Positions 55,045 to 64,000 of a DNA stretch of 64,000 nucleotides are shown here, in pieces. How positions within the stretch are numbered: position 1 is the stretch's first letter; the number at the start of each line of letters is the position of its first letter. The translations under genes were made by a program, and so were the position numbers. The notes under the pieces were generated by a model. The model was not told where the DNA came from, ran no database searches, and was given only the letters and a program-made list of their open reading frames with translations. Source of the DNA: Tritrichomonas musculus (taxonomy: Eukaryota; Parabasalia; Tritrichomonadida; Tritrichomonadidae); assembly GCA_039105265.1 (NCBI GenBank), contig JAPFFF010000001.1, forward strand, positions 620,001 to 684,000, given 5' to 3'.

Positions 55045-57812
55045 TTCACTAAATTTTCATTCAATTTATTAGCAACGGAATAAGAATTTGAATAAAATTA
55101 AAAGAAACTAATTTGGTCTGGGATACTAAAACTTCATTATCTTATTCTATAAATCTAAAAATATTAAAATAACTATTTTTTTAATATAAATATTTATTTT
55201 ATGTTTAATTTTTAATATTATAACTTTTAATTCTAATGATTTTTTTTCAATATTTGCATATTTGTAATAAATAATATAATTGTCTAGTTAACTTTTTCAC
55301 TTAAATAAAACTTTTTATTTGACATTTAATAAAAAGATGCAACTGCAAACGAGAAGTGGTTGAATCCATTCAATTATAAGATAAACGATTTTTTGGTATT
55401 GTTTGTTTTCTCCATTATATTCGCAATTTTTCTAAATAAAAAATAATAATCAAATGATTATATTCAATTTACAGTGGTTAGGTAATCATTTTAAATAAGA
55501 ATCGTATTAAGAAAAAGTTGCACTGTTCAATTCTCATTCATTTCTTGTGGACTGCATTATTTAGTAATTTTGAAAAATTAGATAACCTTTTCTATTGTAA
55601 TAAAAATCTTTTTTATTTAATTAAACTATGATGATAAAAATTTTCATATTTTTATTGTTTTTATAAATTACCAGAGGTGCGAGAACTACCTTTGGTTAAC
55701 CAATTTATTTCAAATTTAGATATTTATTTACACAGGTAAAATAATGTATAATTAATGTATAATTGTTTAATTTGGTTCGCTACAAGTAATAGTATATTGA
55801 TTTTAAAATTTAATATGAGAAAATAAACAATTCAAATTTTTATTTCTAAAAAAATAAAAAAAGAGCACCAAATAATTTGTTTTTTAAGGTAATTTTTATA
55901 TTTGTTTAAATAAAATAATTTAAATATTCACATTTTTAACTTTTGTAATCGTTGAGCAATTAAAGGATTTCAATATTCGAAATTTAAACAAACAAAGAAT
56001 ATAGCATAAAATGATATATTATTACTAATATCAATGATATTATTTGATAATTCATAAATTAAATTATTTCCTTGGTTAAAAGTTACGATTATGAAACAAA
56101 GATTCTCAAAAATATGTTTTATTGTTGTCATTTGACAAATAACTGATATTTAATTGGTTTAATAATTATTTCTTTAACGAATAATGCATGGTTTATATAG
56201 ATATAATCTGAAATTCTTGATAATTATTTATTTTAGTCTTATTCATTATAATAGCCTGTTATTATTATATTATTATTTAATTTAATGAAAGTATTAAGCG
56301 TATAAAGTGTGAAAGTAGATTTATAAAATTATTGAAGATAAGATCTGTCCTCTGTTTGCTATTTCAAGATAAAAAAAAATATTTTTTAAAATAAATTTCG
56401 TCCAAAAATTATATATTACTTTTTATTTATTTTTAATTTACTGATATTTAAGAAATATTAATAAAATATTATATAACGGAATATGTACAGAATTTTGAGG
56501 GGATTTAAGCCTAACGAACATTGCATTGAATTTTGAGGGGATTTAAGCCTAACGAACATTTCTACTCAATTCTTTTATAACTTTTTGTGAATATAAAAAT
56601 AAAACTACGCCCGTCGAGTGGATTTATAAATAATCATAATATAATATCATACAATATAATTTAATTCTAATATAAAATAATTATCCCCATAAAATTAATA
56701 TTATAGCTAGATATTTATGTTTTCTATAATTTTTTTGTTAAAATAAATTTATCTCATTTATATTATAATATTATATATATATTAATTAGAAATTATATCA
56801 ATTATATTATTTAGAATATGATGAAATGAATAAATAATCAATATTGGTTCAACTTCAATCATATTCTTGAAAATATGTAAAATTTAAATTTCGACGTATG
56901 AACTTTCAAATAGTTTGATACTGATATGTAATATACATAATCAATTATATACTTTATTTTATTAAAAAAATCATAAGGCTAACGAATTATTTTTTGAAAA
57001 ATCAATCCTTTTTTAAAACAAAAAATACGTTATTTTAGTTCTCGCACTTCTAAATTACCTAAGTAAAGCATTAAATAGTTCTGAATTTTTTTATATAATG
57101 CCAGCCGTTGGTATCTAATTCTCATTTTCTCTGCTTTTGATCTCGTATTCCCAAATTTGTTCATTATTTCAAAATATATGTCCTTTTCCATAAATATGGC
57201 ATTATTACACCTAATTTTATCCTTTCTGCTTTTTTAATCTCCGTTTTATTAAATCTTATTGCTTCATAAGTGATATAGTTCTTGATAATTGCCGATTATT
57301 TATTATCATTTATCATATTTTATTTCAAATACTTAACTAAATCAGAATTACTATGCCACAATTAATAAATAAGCATGTTCTTAGGATATTATTAGCATAA
57401 CTTTATTTATTATTTTGGAATTAATCAGTAGAATTATACAAAATAAACTAATGTAAAGCAAAGCTTGGCCTTGACTTTGTATCTTAGAAGATATTGTCAT
57501 TAAGACAGATTTGATTTGCCATGAATTTCTTCCTTCATTTCTAGTGTACTTCTGATTCCTTGGAATGTCTTTTTGATAGTTTAATGAGTAAATATCACTT
57601 TCCTAACTATTTTAAAATACAATTATTTTAAATATAATTATCTTGTTATTGGGAAAATTAATTAAAAAACATAATGTAATACTAATATTTAGTATTATCA
57701 TATAATATTAAATTTAGTATAAAATATTTGATTTTTAAAATATGCATATATATTTATATTTTTTAAAAAAATAATAGGTTAAAACTTTTTGATAATATCG
57801 TAATACACTCAA
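55045..57812. other. Long AT-rich spacer (2.8 kb)
   Basis: Between the divergent Pmp and GH35 genes. The only structure I can support is the direct repeat at 56490-56560. Confidence 0.6.
56490..56560. repeat. Direct repeat, 33 bp twice
   Basis: Two identical 33-bp copies (GAATTTTGAGGGGATTTAAG onward) are separated by 5 bp; no coding role. Confidence 0.85.
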
Positions 57813-59612
57813 ATGATTTTTTCACTTTTAAGTATCTGTTATTGCGAAAGATCTTTCAAAATTGTTGGTGATGAGTTTCAGATGGATGGAAAGCCATTTC
57901 GATATGTTTCAGGCTCATTCCACTATTTCAGATCACCACCAGAAAAATGGGAAGATAATATTAAGAAAATGTCCAATGGTGGACTGAATTGTGTTCAAAC
58001 ATATATTCCATGGAATCTATACGAGCCATCCAAAGGTGTATTCAAAACCGATGGTGATGTAGATTTCATCAAATTTATAGAAATTATCAAAAAATACGAC
58101 ATGTACATGATAGTCAGACCAGGGCCATTTATATGTGCTGAATGGGATTTTGGGGGACTTCCATACTGGCTTAACCAGGAATCAAACATTAGTTTTCGTA
58201 GTTCAGATCCGACCTATTTAAACTATGTCAAAAAGTGGTTTACGGTTTTATTAGAAAAATTGAAACCATATTTATATGTCAATGGAGGACCGATCATTAT
58301 GATACAAGTTGAAAACGAGTATGGATTCTATCCTAAGTGCGATCATGAGTACATGAAAGAACTTGCAAATTTCATCACAGAAAAAATTGGCAATGAAACG
58401 TTACTGTTTACGATAGATACGCCTTCAAAAGCAGCCTTAGACTGTGGCACGATAAAAGAACAAGCATTCGTCACTGTCGATTTTAGGGTAGGTAACCCCG
58501 AACCCCATTTTGAGATACAGAAAAAGTACAACGGACATGGTCCGTACGTTAACTCTGAATTTTACACCGGCAAGCATGATTTATGGGGTGATGAACATCA
58601 CTACGAATCAACTGAAGCTATTTGTAATACTCTCGATAAGATGCTCAGTATGAATGCTAGCGTTAACTTCTACATGTATTGCGGAGGAACTAACTTTGGC
58701 TTCTACAACGGAGCAAATGGAGACAGTTCTTATTACGCAGCAATGCCGACTTCGTACGATTTTGACTCGCCAATTAGTGAGACGGGCGACATGACGTGGA
58801 AGTATGAGAAGATCAAAGAAGTCATTAAAAAATATTTGCCAATTCATGAATTTTCTGATGTGAAAAATACTACTAAGAAAAGTTACGGAAAAGTGGCTTT
58901 TAATGAGAGTGTAAGTTTGTTCGATTCGCTTCAAATTTTGTCAAATCAAAAAAAGTGGTCCGAAAAACCGCTCACTTTTGAGGAACTCGATTTAGATTAC
59001 GGTTTCATTCTGTATGAAAGCTACGTCAACAGTTCCGGCTATTTGAATTTGAGTAACGTGAATGATAGGGCGAACGTTTATTTGAATGGAAAATACGTTA
59101 GTACAATTGAGAGAAAAGGAGAGAAAATATTCCTTCAAAATGAAGGGAAAGTTGACGTATTGGTCGAAAATGAAGGAAGAATTAATTACGGAGAAATGTT
59201 CGATGAATTGAAAGGTTTATATCAGGGTGTTTTGTTTGATCAAACTGAATTGAAAAATTGGAACCATTTCGGATTTAATTTATCATATATTAATCAGCTA
59301 CAATTCACGCCAGAACTTCTTGTGAAACAGCCAGCTTTTTATAGAGGTTACTTCAATGTCGATGAGGTGGCCGATACGTTCTTAAATCCAACGGGATTCC
59401 AAAAAGGTGTCGCTTTTATTAACGGTTTTAATATTGGAAGATTCTGGATCAATAAACCACAGTTGACGCTCTATGTACCTCAGAGTTTAATTCATGTGGG
59501 ACAAAATGAATTGGTTATATTTGAGATTGAATCTCAGGCTGATTCAGTTGGTACAATGTCATTTGACGATACACCTCAAATTGATGTTAAATCAGTGAAA
59601 ACTAAAAAGTAA
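57813..59612 (+). CDS. Beta-galactosidase, glycoside hydrolase family 35
   Basis: The 599-aa protein is full length for GH35. A short hydrophobic N-terminus (MIFSLLSICYC) suggests secretion or lysosomal targeting. The (beta/alpha)8 barrel has YVSGSFHYFRSPPEKW, then IRPGPFICAEWDFGGLPYWL-type sequence, acid/base E169 in QVENEYG, nucleophile E249 in NSEFYTG, and MYCGGTNFGFYNGA. A C-terminal beta region with a galactose-binding fold follows (FNIGRFWINKPQLTLYVPQS). All catalytic residues are present. It removes terminal beta-galactose from glycans, fitting a trichomonad that degrades host mucin or bacterial glycans (inference). Confidence 0.93.
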   Translation: MIFSLLSICYCERSFKIVGDEFQMDGKPFRYVSGSFHYFRSPPEKWEDNIKKMSNGGLNCVQTYIPWNLYEPSKGVFKTDGDVDFIKFIEIIKKYDMYMIVRPGPFICAEWDFGGLPYWLNQESNISFRSSDPTYLNYVKKWFTVLLEKLKPYLYVNGGPIIMIQVENEYGFYPKCDHEYMKELANFITEKIGNETLLFTIDTPSKAALDCGTIKEQAFVTVDFRVGNPEPHFEIQKKYNGHGPYVNSEFYTGKHDLWGDEHHYESTEAICNTLDKMLSMNASVNFYMYCGGTNFGFYNGANGDSSYYAAMPTSYDFDSPISETGDMTWKYEKIKEVIKKYLPIHEFSDVKNTTKKSYGKVAFNESVSLFDSLQILSNQKKWSEKPLTFEELDLDYGFILYESYVNSSGYLNLSNVNDRANVYLNGKYVSTIERKGEKIFLQNEGKVDVLVENEGRINYGEMFDELKGLYQGVLFDQTELKNWNHFGFNLSYINQLQFTPELLVKQPAFYRGYFNVDEVADTFLNPTGFQKGVAFINGFNIGRFWINKPQLTLYVPQSLIHVGQNELVIFEIESQADSVGTMSFDDTPQIDVKSVKTKK

Positions 59613-59763
59613 TTGTTATTAACTTTTCTATTTATTTATTTTTTTCTCCTTTTTTTTTTTTTTTTTTTTTTAATTAAATAAATATGAGATGACAAATTTT
59701 ATATATTTTGATATGTCATTTAATTAATTAGTATATAGTAAAATAATTTTGAATGAATATGAA

Positions 59764-59836
59764 GGTCTCATAGCTCAGTCGGTAGAGCGTTGTGCTGATA
59801 ACGCAAAGGTCTAGGGTTCGAGTCCCTGTGGGACCA
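59764..59836 (+). tRNA. tRNA-Ile, anticodon GAT
   Basis: A complete cloverleaf: acceptor GGTCTCA/TGGGACC with discriminator A, D stem GCTC/GAGC, anticodon stem TTGTG/CGCAA with loop CTGATAA (anticodon 59797-59799), and T arm CAGGG-type with TTCGAGT. The internal promoter boxes TAGCTCAGTCGG (A) and GGTTCGAGTCC (B) are perfect, and a T7 run right after the gene is a pol III terminator. No CCA is encoded. The body looks like eukaryotic tRNA-Ile (GTGCTNATAACGC), but eukaryotic nuclear tRNA-Ile usually has AAT here. Confidence 0.92.
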
Positions 59837-59843
59837 TTTTTTT
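59837..59843 (+). terminator. Pol III T-run terminator of the tRNA
   Basis: Seven T directly follow the tRNA 3' end. Confidence 0.7.
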
Positions 59844-59874
59844 GGTTTGAGGGTTCTATATTATTTTTTATAAA

Positions 59875-60441
59875 ATGAAAACAAATGAATATCGGAAAAT
59901 GATTGCTGATAAAGTTCTATATAAAATGGGATTATGGAACGAATTGTGTAAAATAGGAATGCCCCACATCATTGGTAGCTACAAGATGGATATGATGGCA
60001 TGGAATGATCTTGATATTGACATAGAAAATAGCGAAATGTCACTTGATAAATTGTATGATTTAACCAAGTTCATTATTAACACTTTTCATCCAAAATGGT
60101 ATGAAGCGAAAGAAGAGGTTAACGATGAAAAAAAGATAGTTTGGTTTCATGGTTTCGAAATGATGATTGATGGTGAATTATGGAATTTTGATTTATGGTT
60201 TTTCGATAAAGAAACTATTTTGAAGGCAGAGGAATATTGCGAAAATATAATGAAAAAGATAAATGAAAAGCCAGGAAGTAAAGATTGCATTATACAAATC
60301 AAGCAAGATCTCATCAAGCGTAATTTGTATAATTGTAATCCATATTCAAGTATGGATGTTTATAAGACTGTCCTTGATCATGGAATTACCAATGTTGATC
60401 AGTTTATTGAGCATTACAGCAAATCTAAAAACACAATATAA
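59875..60441 (+). CDS. Nucleotidyltransferase-like protein, possibly of bacterial origin
   Basis: The 188-aa protein starts 38 bp after the tRNA. It has a nucleotidyltransferase-type active-site pattern: IIGSYKMDMMAWNDLDIDI (GS, then DxD), followed by WNFDLWFF, a likely third acidic strand. The rest is helical. Similar stand-alone proteins occur in bacteria as uncharacterised NTase-fold proteins, and the compact single-domain form and position next to a tRNA fit horizontal transfer, which I infer but cannot test here. The role is unknown; members of this fold add nucleotides to proteins, antibiotics or RNA. No initiator-like motif lies before the ATG. Confidence 0.6.
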   Translation: MKTNEYRKMIADKVLYKMGLWNELCKIGMPHIIGSYKMDMMAWNDLDIDIENSEMSLDKLYDLTKFIINTFHPKWYEAKEEVNDEKKIVWFHGFEMMIDGELWNFDLWFFDKETILKAEEYCENIMKKINEKPGSKDCIIQIKQDLIKRNLYNCNPYSSMDVYKTVLDHGITNVDQFIEHYSKSKNTI

Positions 60442-60647
60442 TTGATATTGCTTTATTTTATTTAAAAAAAAAACTCCGTCATATGTTTAAAAAAAAAAAA
60501 AATTAATTTTTAATTATTTAGTAACTACTAATTATTTATCCTATTAATTGCTAATTAGTAATCATATATGACAAATCTTTGATTTGATTGAATATATTAT
60601 GATTTTGATTATCATCTCAAGTAAATTAAATATATTTTGGGCAATTA

Positions 60648-61008
60648 GAATGATTGGACCTGTTTACAAAAATGGTCAGCATTGAGTAATAATATCAACA
60701 GTATTACCTTTTTGGAGAGTCTCGTTGACATTGTTGACCTCTTTATTTGACATTTATTTGGATGATTTTTGAAATTAGTTGGACTAAATTCAATGAATTT
60801 TAAAAGTGCTGGATGATTCAATTGTGCAATAATATCAATTTCTCGACAAATATTAATAATTATATCATCTGAACATTGGTCCATTTCATAAATTGATATT
60901 TTTGCTGTGTATGTCTCACTTGTTTCTTTATTAATTGCTTTGTAAACAACACCAAAACCTCCTTCTCCAAGGTTTGATATTTTTGTAAAGAGTTCAAGAT
61001 CAAGAGAA
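60648..61008 (-). pseudogene. Kinase N-lobe fragment
   Basis: The frame reads NLGEGGFGVVYKAINKETSE, TAKIS (VAIK position) and a later ICREIDIIAQLNHPALLKF, i.e. glycine loop, catalytic Lys and alpha-C helix of a kinase. It opens after an in-frame stop with no ATG and shifts frame after NFKNHP. The catalytic loop and all of the C-lobe are missing. It is a truncated duplicate rather than a gene. Confidence 0.75.
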
Positions 61009-62175
61009 TCCTAATTTACAGAAAATTAATGTCTCTTTTTCTTTTCTATCGTTGCTGATTGAAAAAACAAAATATTTCAATGATTTTCTTTTTCTAAAAC
61101 AAATGTTTTTTATTTTATAATATTGATCTTTGCTCGCTGAGAACAATTGCAGAAGTGCTTTTTAATAATAATAATAATAATAATAATAAATGCTTTTATT
61201 CATAACTTTGATTTAACGTTCATTGAATCATCGTTATATCAACGTTATTTCGATATTATGACCAAATTAAAACGGTTATAATGAACGAAAGTCAATCTTT
61301 TTCAACTTCAATATTGGCCTACTCAATCTGTAAGGGAGGAGGGGAAAAAAAGTAGGTTAAGACTTCAATAAGAAATTATGGTAACAAAAAAAAAGGTATA
61401 AATATTAAATATATATAAATTTTAAAAATGTTTGCAAAAAAAAAAAAATGAATGAAGTAAAAATAAACTATTCAAATAATTGTCATATCGGTAGATTTTT
61501 GAATTGATTCAAATGCTAGTTTTTGTAAAAGAAAAAAAAAAATATCCTTTTTTAAAACATAATTTTCTGGAATTGTTTTTTTATATATTGTTATATCATT
61601 TAATTATACTTAATTCCAATTAAGCATCATATTAGCTAAATAACTTAACGGTTATTTTCATAAAACACCGATATGACAAAATTGTCAAAATCTAAAATAT
61701 CATTTGAGTAGAGTCTAGTATGATTTTCCGATAGCAATCAATGTTATTCTCCAATCTATTGAATATGACGATTGGTATTTTATTTTGGCAATAGGGCAAT
61801 TGAATTGTTTTAATGTTTTTTCAAAAAATTGAATCAAAATATTTTATTTGAGTCGCCAAATCAATATAAAGATCAAGTATGAAATGTTTCAAAGATCTTT
61901 CAATAATAATGCAAAAGACATAGTTTCTGGTTTATTGAAAATTCAATAAACATTAGATTTTTTTAAAATTCAATAAACTTCAGAAATTTTATTCGGCAAA
62001 CATTAGAATTATTAAAAATGATTTTCAAAATAAGGATCAAGGCATTATTTAAAAAAGCAAGCAGAATTTACTCAAAGTTTAGCTTAATCGATTGAATCGT
62101 TCAATTCAATTCGATTTTATTTTCATTGAAAAAGTATTTCGTTGATTTAAAAAATAGTTTTTTTATTTATATTAT
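61009..62175. other. AT-rich spacer with a TAA microsatellite
   Basis: A (TAA)n run lies at about 61163-61189; nothing else is recognised. Confidence 0.6.
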
Positions 62176-62730
62176 ATGGAAAGAGCGGATTCCTTTGGTA
62201 CTGAATTAAGATATGAATATCCTAAAAGATTCAGGCATCGATTCTCTAAAGATGAGGATGAACGTCTTCTCAATTTAGTTAGAAATTATGAAACAAACGA
62301 TCTCATAAATTGGTCTGAGGTTGCATCTAACTTGGAGAACAGAAATTCAAGACAATGTCGCGAACGTTATTACAATTATCTCATCGAAAAGACTAAGAAA
62401 GGCGATTGGTCTAAAGAAGAAGATGATCTAATATTATTTTTATATGATAAATTTGGTCCAAATTGGGTGAAAATGTCTTCATATTTCAATGATAGATCCA
62501 ACATTGACATTAAAAATCATTTTTCATCAATAATGAGGAAGATGAAGTCAGGTGATTTGAAAAGATATGAGGTAAAAACTTCAAAAGAAACCAAAAAAAC
62601 TATTTATGAGCAAGAATTCGGAAATTTAATCCCAACAAACTTTTATTTTAATGATAATTTTTGCAGATTTCCAGAACATCATTTCTCTTATTCGCCAATT
62701 CCTATTTATTATAGCTATATCCTAACCTAA
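62176..62730 (+). CDS. R2R3-type Myb DNA-binding protein
   Basis: This 184-aa protein has two Myb repeats. Repeat 1 (about 17-72) has FSKDEDERLLNLV, INWSEVASNL and RQCRERYYNYL. Repeat 2 (about 73-124) has GDWSKEEDDLILFLYDKFG, PNWVKMSSYF and IKNHFSSIMRKM. The spaced Trp/aromatic residues and the recognition helices are in place. Trichomonads have a large Myb family, some of which regulate surface-protein genes; the target here is unknown. The C-terminus is short and aromatic-rich with no activation domain visible. Confidence 0.9.
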   Translation: MERADSFGTELRYEYPKRFRHRFSKDEDERLLNLVRNYETNDLINWSEVASNLENRNSRQCRERYYNYLIEKTKKGDWSKEEDDLILFLYDKFGPNWVKMSSYFNDRSNIDIKNHFSSIMRKMKSGDLKRYEVKTSKETKKTIYEQEFGNLIPTNFYFNDNFCRFPEHHFSYSPIPIYYSYILT

Positions 62731-63341
62731 TAAATACATTCATAAATTTTTATTAAATATTTTATGATTTTTTTAATTGAATGATTTATTATGGGGGGTT
62801 TTTGCGATTATTATTTTTCTCAAATTTTTGTGATGGTTTTCAATTTTTAATTCAATATTTGAGAAGGATGTAGTTACACATCACACCTATCAAAAAAAAA
62901 GAAAAATGAGTATGGTATAAATTAACACTACTATTTGTAAAAAAAAAAAACATTATTCACAAAGATAAAACCAAAGTTTTTAAAACAATAAAATTTATTT
63001 TAATTGAAAAAATTGACCTTTTATTAACCATTTTGTTAAATAATTTGTGGTTTGTTCTCAAATTTCTTAATTTACAACACATTACATTTTTATTTCATTC
63101 TGTAGTAATAATAAGAATTTGCTTTAGCGGGAATATATTCAAACAAAAACGATAAAAACAATAAAAATTGATAATTAGTATTGTTATATCTTAAAAAGCA
63201 ACATTATTATTGCCATTAACAACAGTTCAAATTCAATTTCAAAAATTATTTTCAGATTCAAATTTCAAATTTAAATTAATCAAACACAATTTTAATTATT
63301 CAAATTTCAAATTTTTCTTATTTTGATTTCAAATTTTTAGA
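62731..63341. other. AT-rich spacer
   Basis: Nothing is seen apart from A/T runs. Confidence 0.6.
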
Positions 63342-63920
63342 ATGATATGCTTAAATAGAAAGCCTACAATTGTTTTGGATCTTGATGAAACGATTGTTTA
63401 TACAACATCAATTCCACCAGTTGATCTACATAATAGCTTCTTTACAATTAAAGTCAAGAGAAGAAAATATTATGTTCAAACGAGGCCATACTTAAAATCA
63501 TTCTTAGAAAAAGCATCAAAATTATTTAACATTTGTGTCTTCACTGCATCAGAGCAAATTTATGCCGATAAGATCATTGATGAAATTCTGCCGAATGTAA
63601 AGAGCACTTCTCGTTTTTACAGAGACTCGTGCATGTGCATGAATGGCTATTTTGTAAAAAATTTGAGCATGGTCAAAAGTCCGCTCAATCAAGTTCTCAT
63701 CGTTGACGATATGCCTGGATCAGCCCTGATTAATCCTAAAAATTTGATTAAAATCAAGCCATGGTATGGTGATAAAGATGATCAAGCATTAAAATTTTTG
63801 ACCACAGTTCTTGAAAATATTGCTTTCGATGATGATTTGGCAGCTTCATATAATGAAATTGCTAAGAATTGTCATTTCGAAGGGATTGGAACTTTTTGTG
63901 AAACTTCAAATATCTGTTAA
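63342..63920 (+). CDS. FCP1/SCP-type (NIF) HAD phosphatase
   Basis: The 192-aa protein is nearly all one NIF domain. It has VLDLDETIVYT with the DxDxT catalytic signature, a TRPYLKSFLEKASKLFNICV strand-helix region, FTASEQIYADKIID, then FYRDSCMC and VLIVDDMPGSALINPKN carrying the later acidic pair. Relatives dephosphorylate the RNA polymerase II C-terminal domain or other phospho-Ser proteins. No BRCT domain or membrane helix is present, so it resembles the small SCP type. All catalytic Asp residues are visible. Confidence 0.92.
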   Translation: MICLNRKPTIVLDLDETIVYTTSIPPVDLHNSFFTIKVKRRKYYVQTRPYLKSFLEKASKLFNICVFTASEQIYADKIIDEILPNVKSTSRFYRDSCMCMNGYFVKNLSMVKSPLNQVLIVDDMPGSALINPKNLIKIKPWYGDKDDQALKFLTTVLENIAFDDDLAASYNEIAKNCHFEGIGTFCETSNIC

Positions 63921-64000
63921 CATGTTTTTTAGATTGATGTTTGTGTTCATTTTCCTATTAATAGAGTTATCTATATAAATATATCTACATAATTTTTAAA

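Overview
The window looks like a piece of a parabasalid (trichomonad) genome, most likely a Tritrichomonas-type species. It is extremely AT-rich, has no convincing spliceosomal introns, and carries families expanded in trichomonads: BspA-like LRR_5 surface proteins, a Pmp-like beta-helix surface protein, a DUF3447/ankyrin protein, a Myb factor, and relics of protein kinases. Genes stand as AT-poorer islands in long AT-rich spacers with homopolymer runs. Trichomonad-type initiator motifs (TCAYTW) lie 17-29 nt before three starts. The species assignment is inference; the parabasalid assignment rests on the gene families.

Layout. 1-3782: 3' part of a large HECT-type protein whose catalytic Cys position is Leu. 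3841-4180: a foldback (MITE-like) element. 4769-7450: a coiled-coil gene fragment, then a ~2.1 kb array of degenerate ~20-bp repeats. 9182-10756: a broken LRR gene. 11232-11975: a short Pelota-like protein that appears to lack the central domain. 12385-15015: a DUF3447/ankyrin ORF followed by an ankyrin-to-LRR_5 fusion with 18 repeats of 23 aa. 17989-31958: a lipid/phosphodiester cluster made of one CDP-alcohol phosphotransferase, three TMEM62-like membrane metallophosphoesterases, one LtaS-like membrane phosphotransferase, and the fossil tail of a second LtaS-like gene. 32944-33846: a four-TM protein. 35246-35597: nested inverted repeats.

37286-45602 (minus) is one giant decayed BspA-like surface gene of about 2,200 codons. 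It has a signal peptide, LRR_5 repeats and a C-terminal membrane anchor. It is broken by several frameshifts, three in-frame stops and a 1722-bp TA-flanked element with ~213-bp terminal inverted repeats (Tc1/mariner-like, no transposase). 46335-48972 holds relics of a kinase and an LRR gene. 49633-54999 (minus) is an intact Pmp-like protein of six modules. 57813-59612 is a GH35 beta-galactosidase. A tRNA-Ile with GAT anticodon follows, then a bacterial-looking nucleotidyltransferase, a kinase fragment, an R2R3 Myb protein and an FCP1/SCP-type phosphatase.

How the genes may work together. The 18-32 kb block is the most coherent. The CDP-alcohol phosphotransferase would make phosphatidylethanolamine or phosphatidylcholine. 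The LtaS-like enzyme would transfer a phospho-head-group onto an acceptor. The TMEM62-like enzymes could hydrolyse phosphodiesters at the same membrane. This writer/eraser reading is inference from co-location and enzyme class. The rest is a typical trichomonad mix of cell-surface and degradative genes with much pseudogene turnover.
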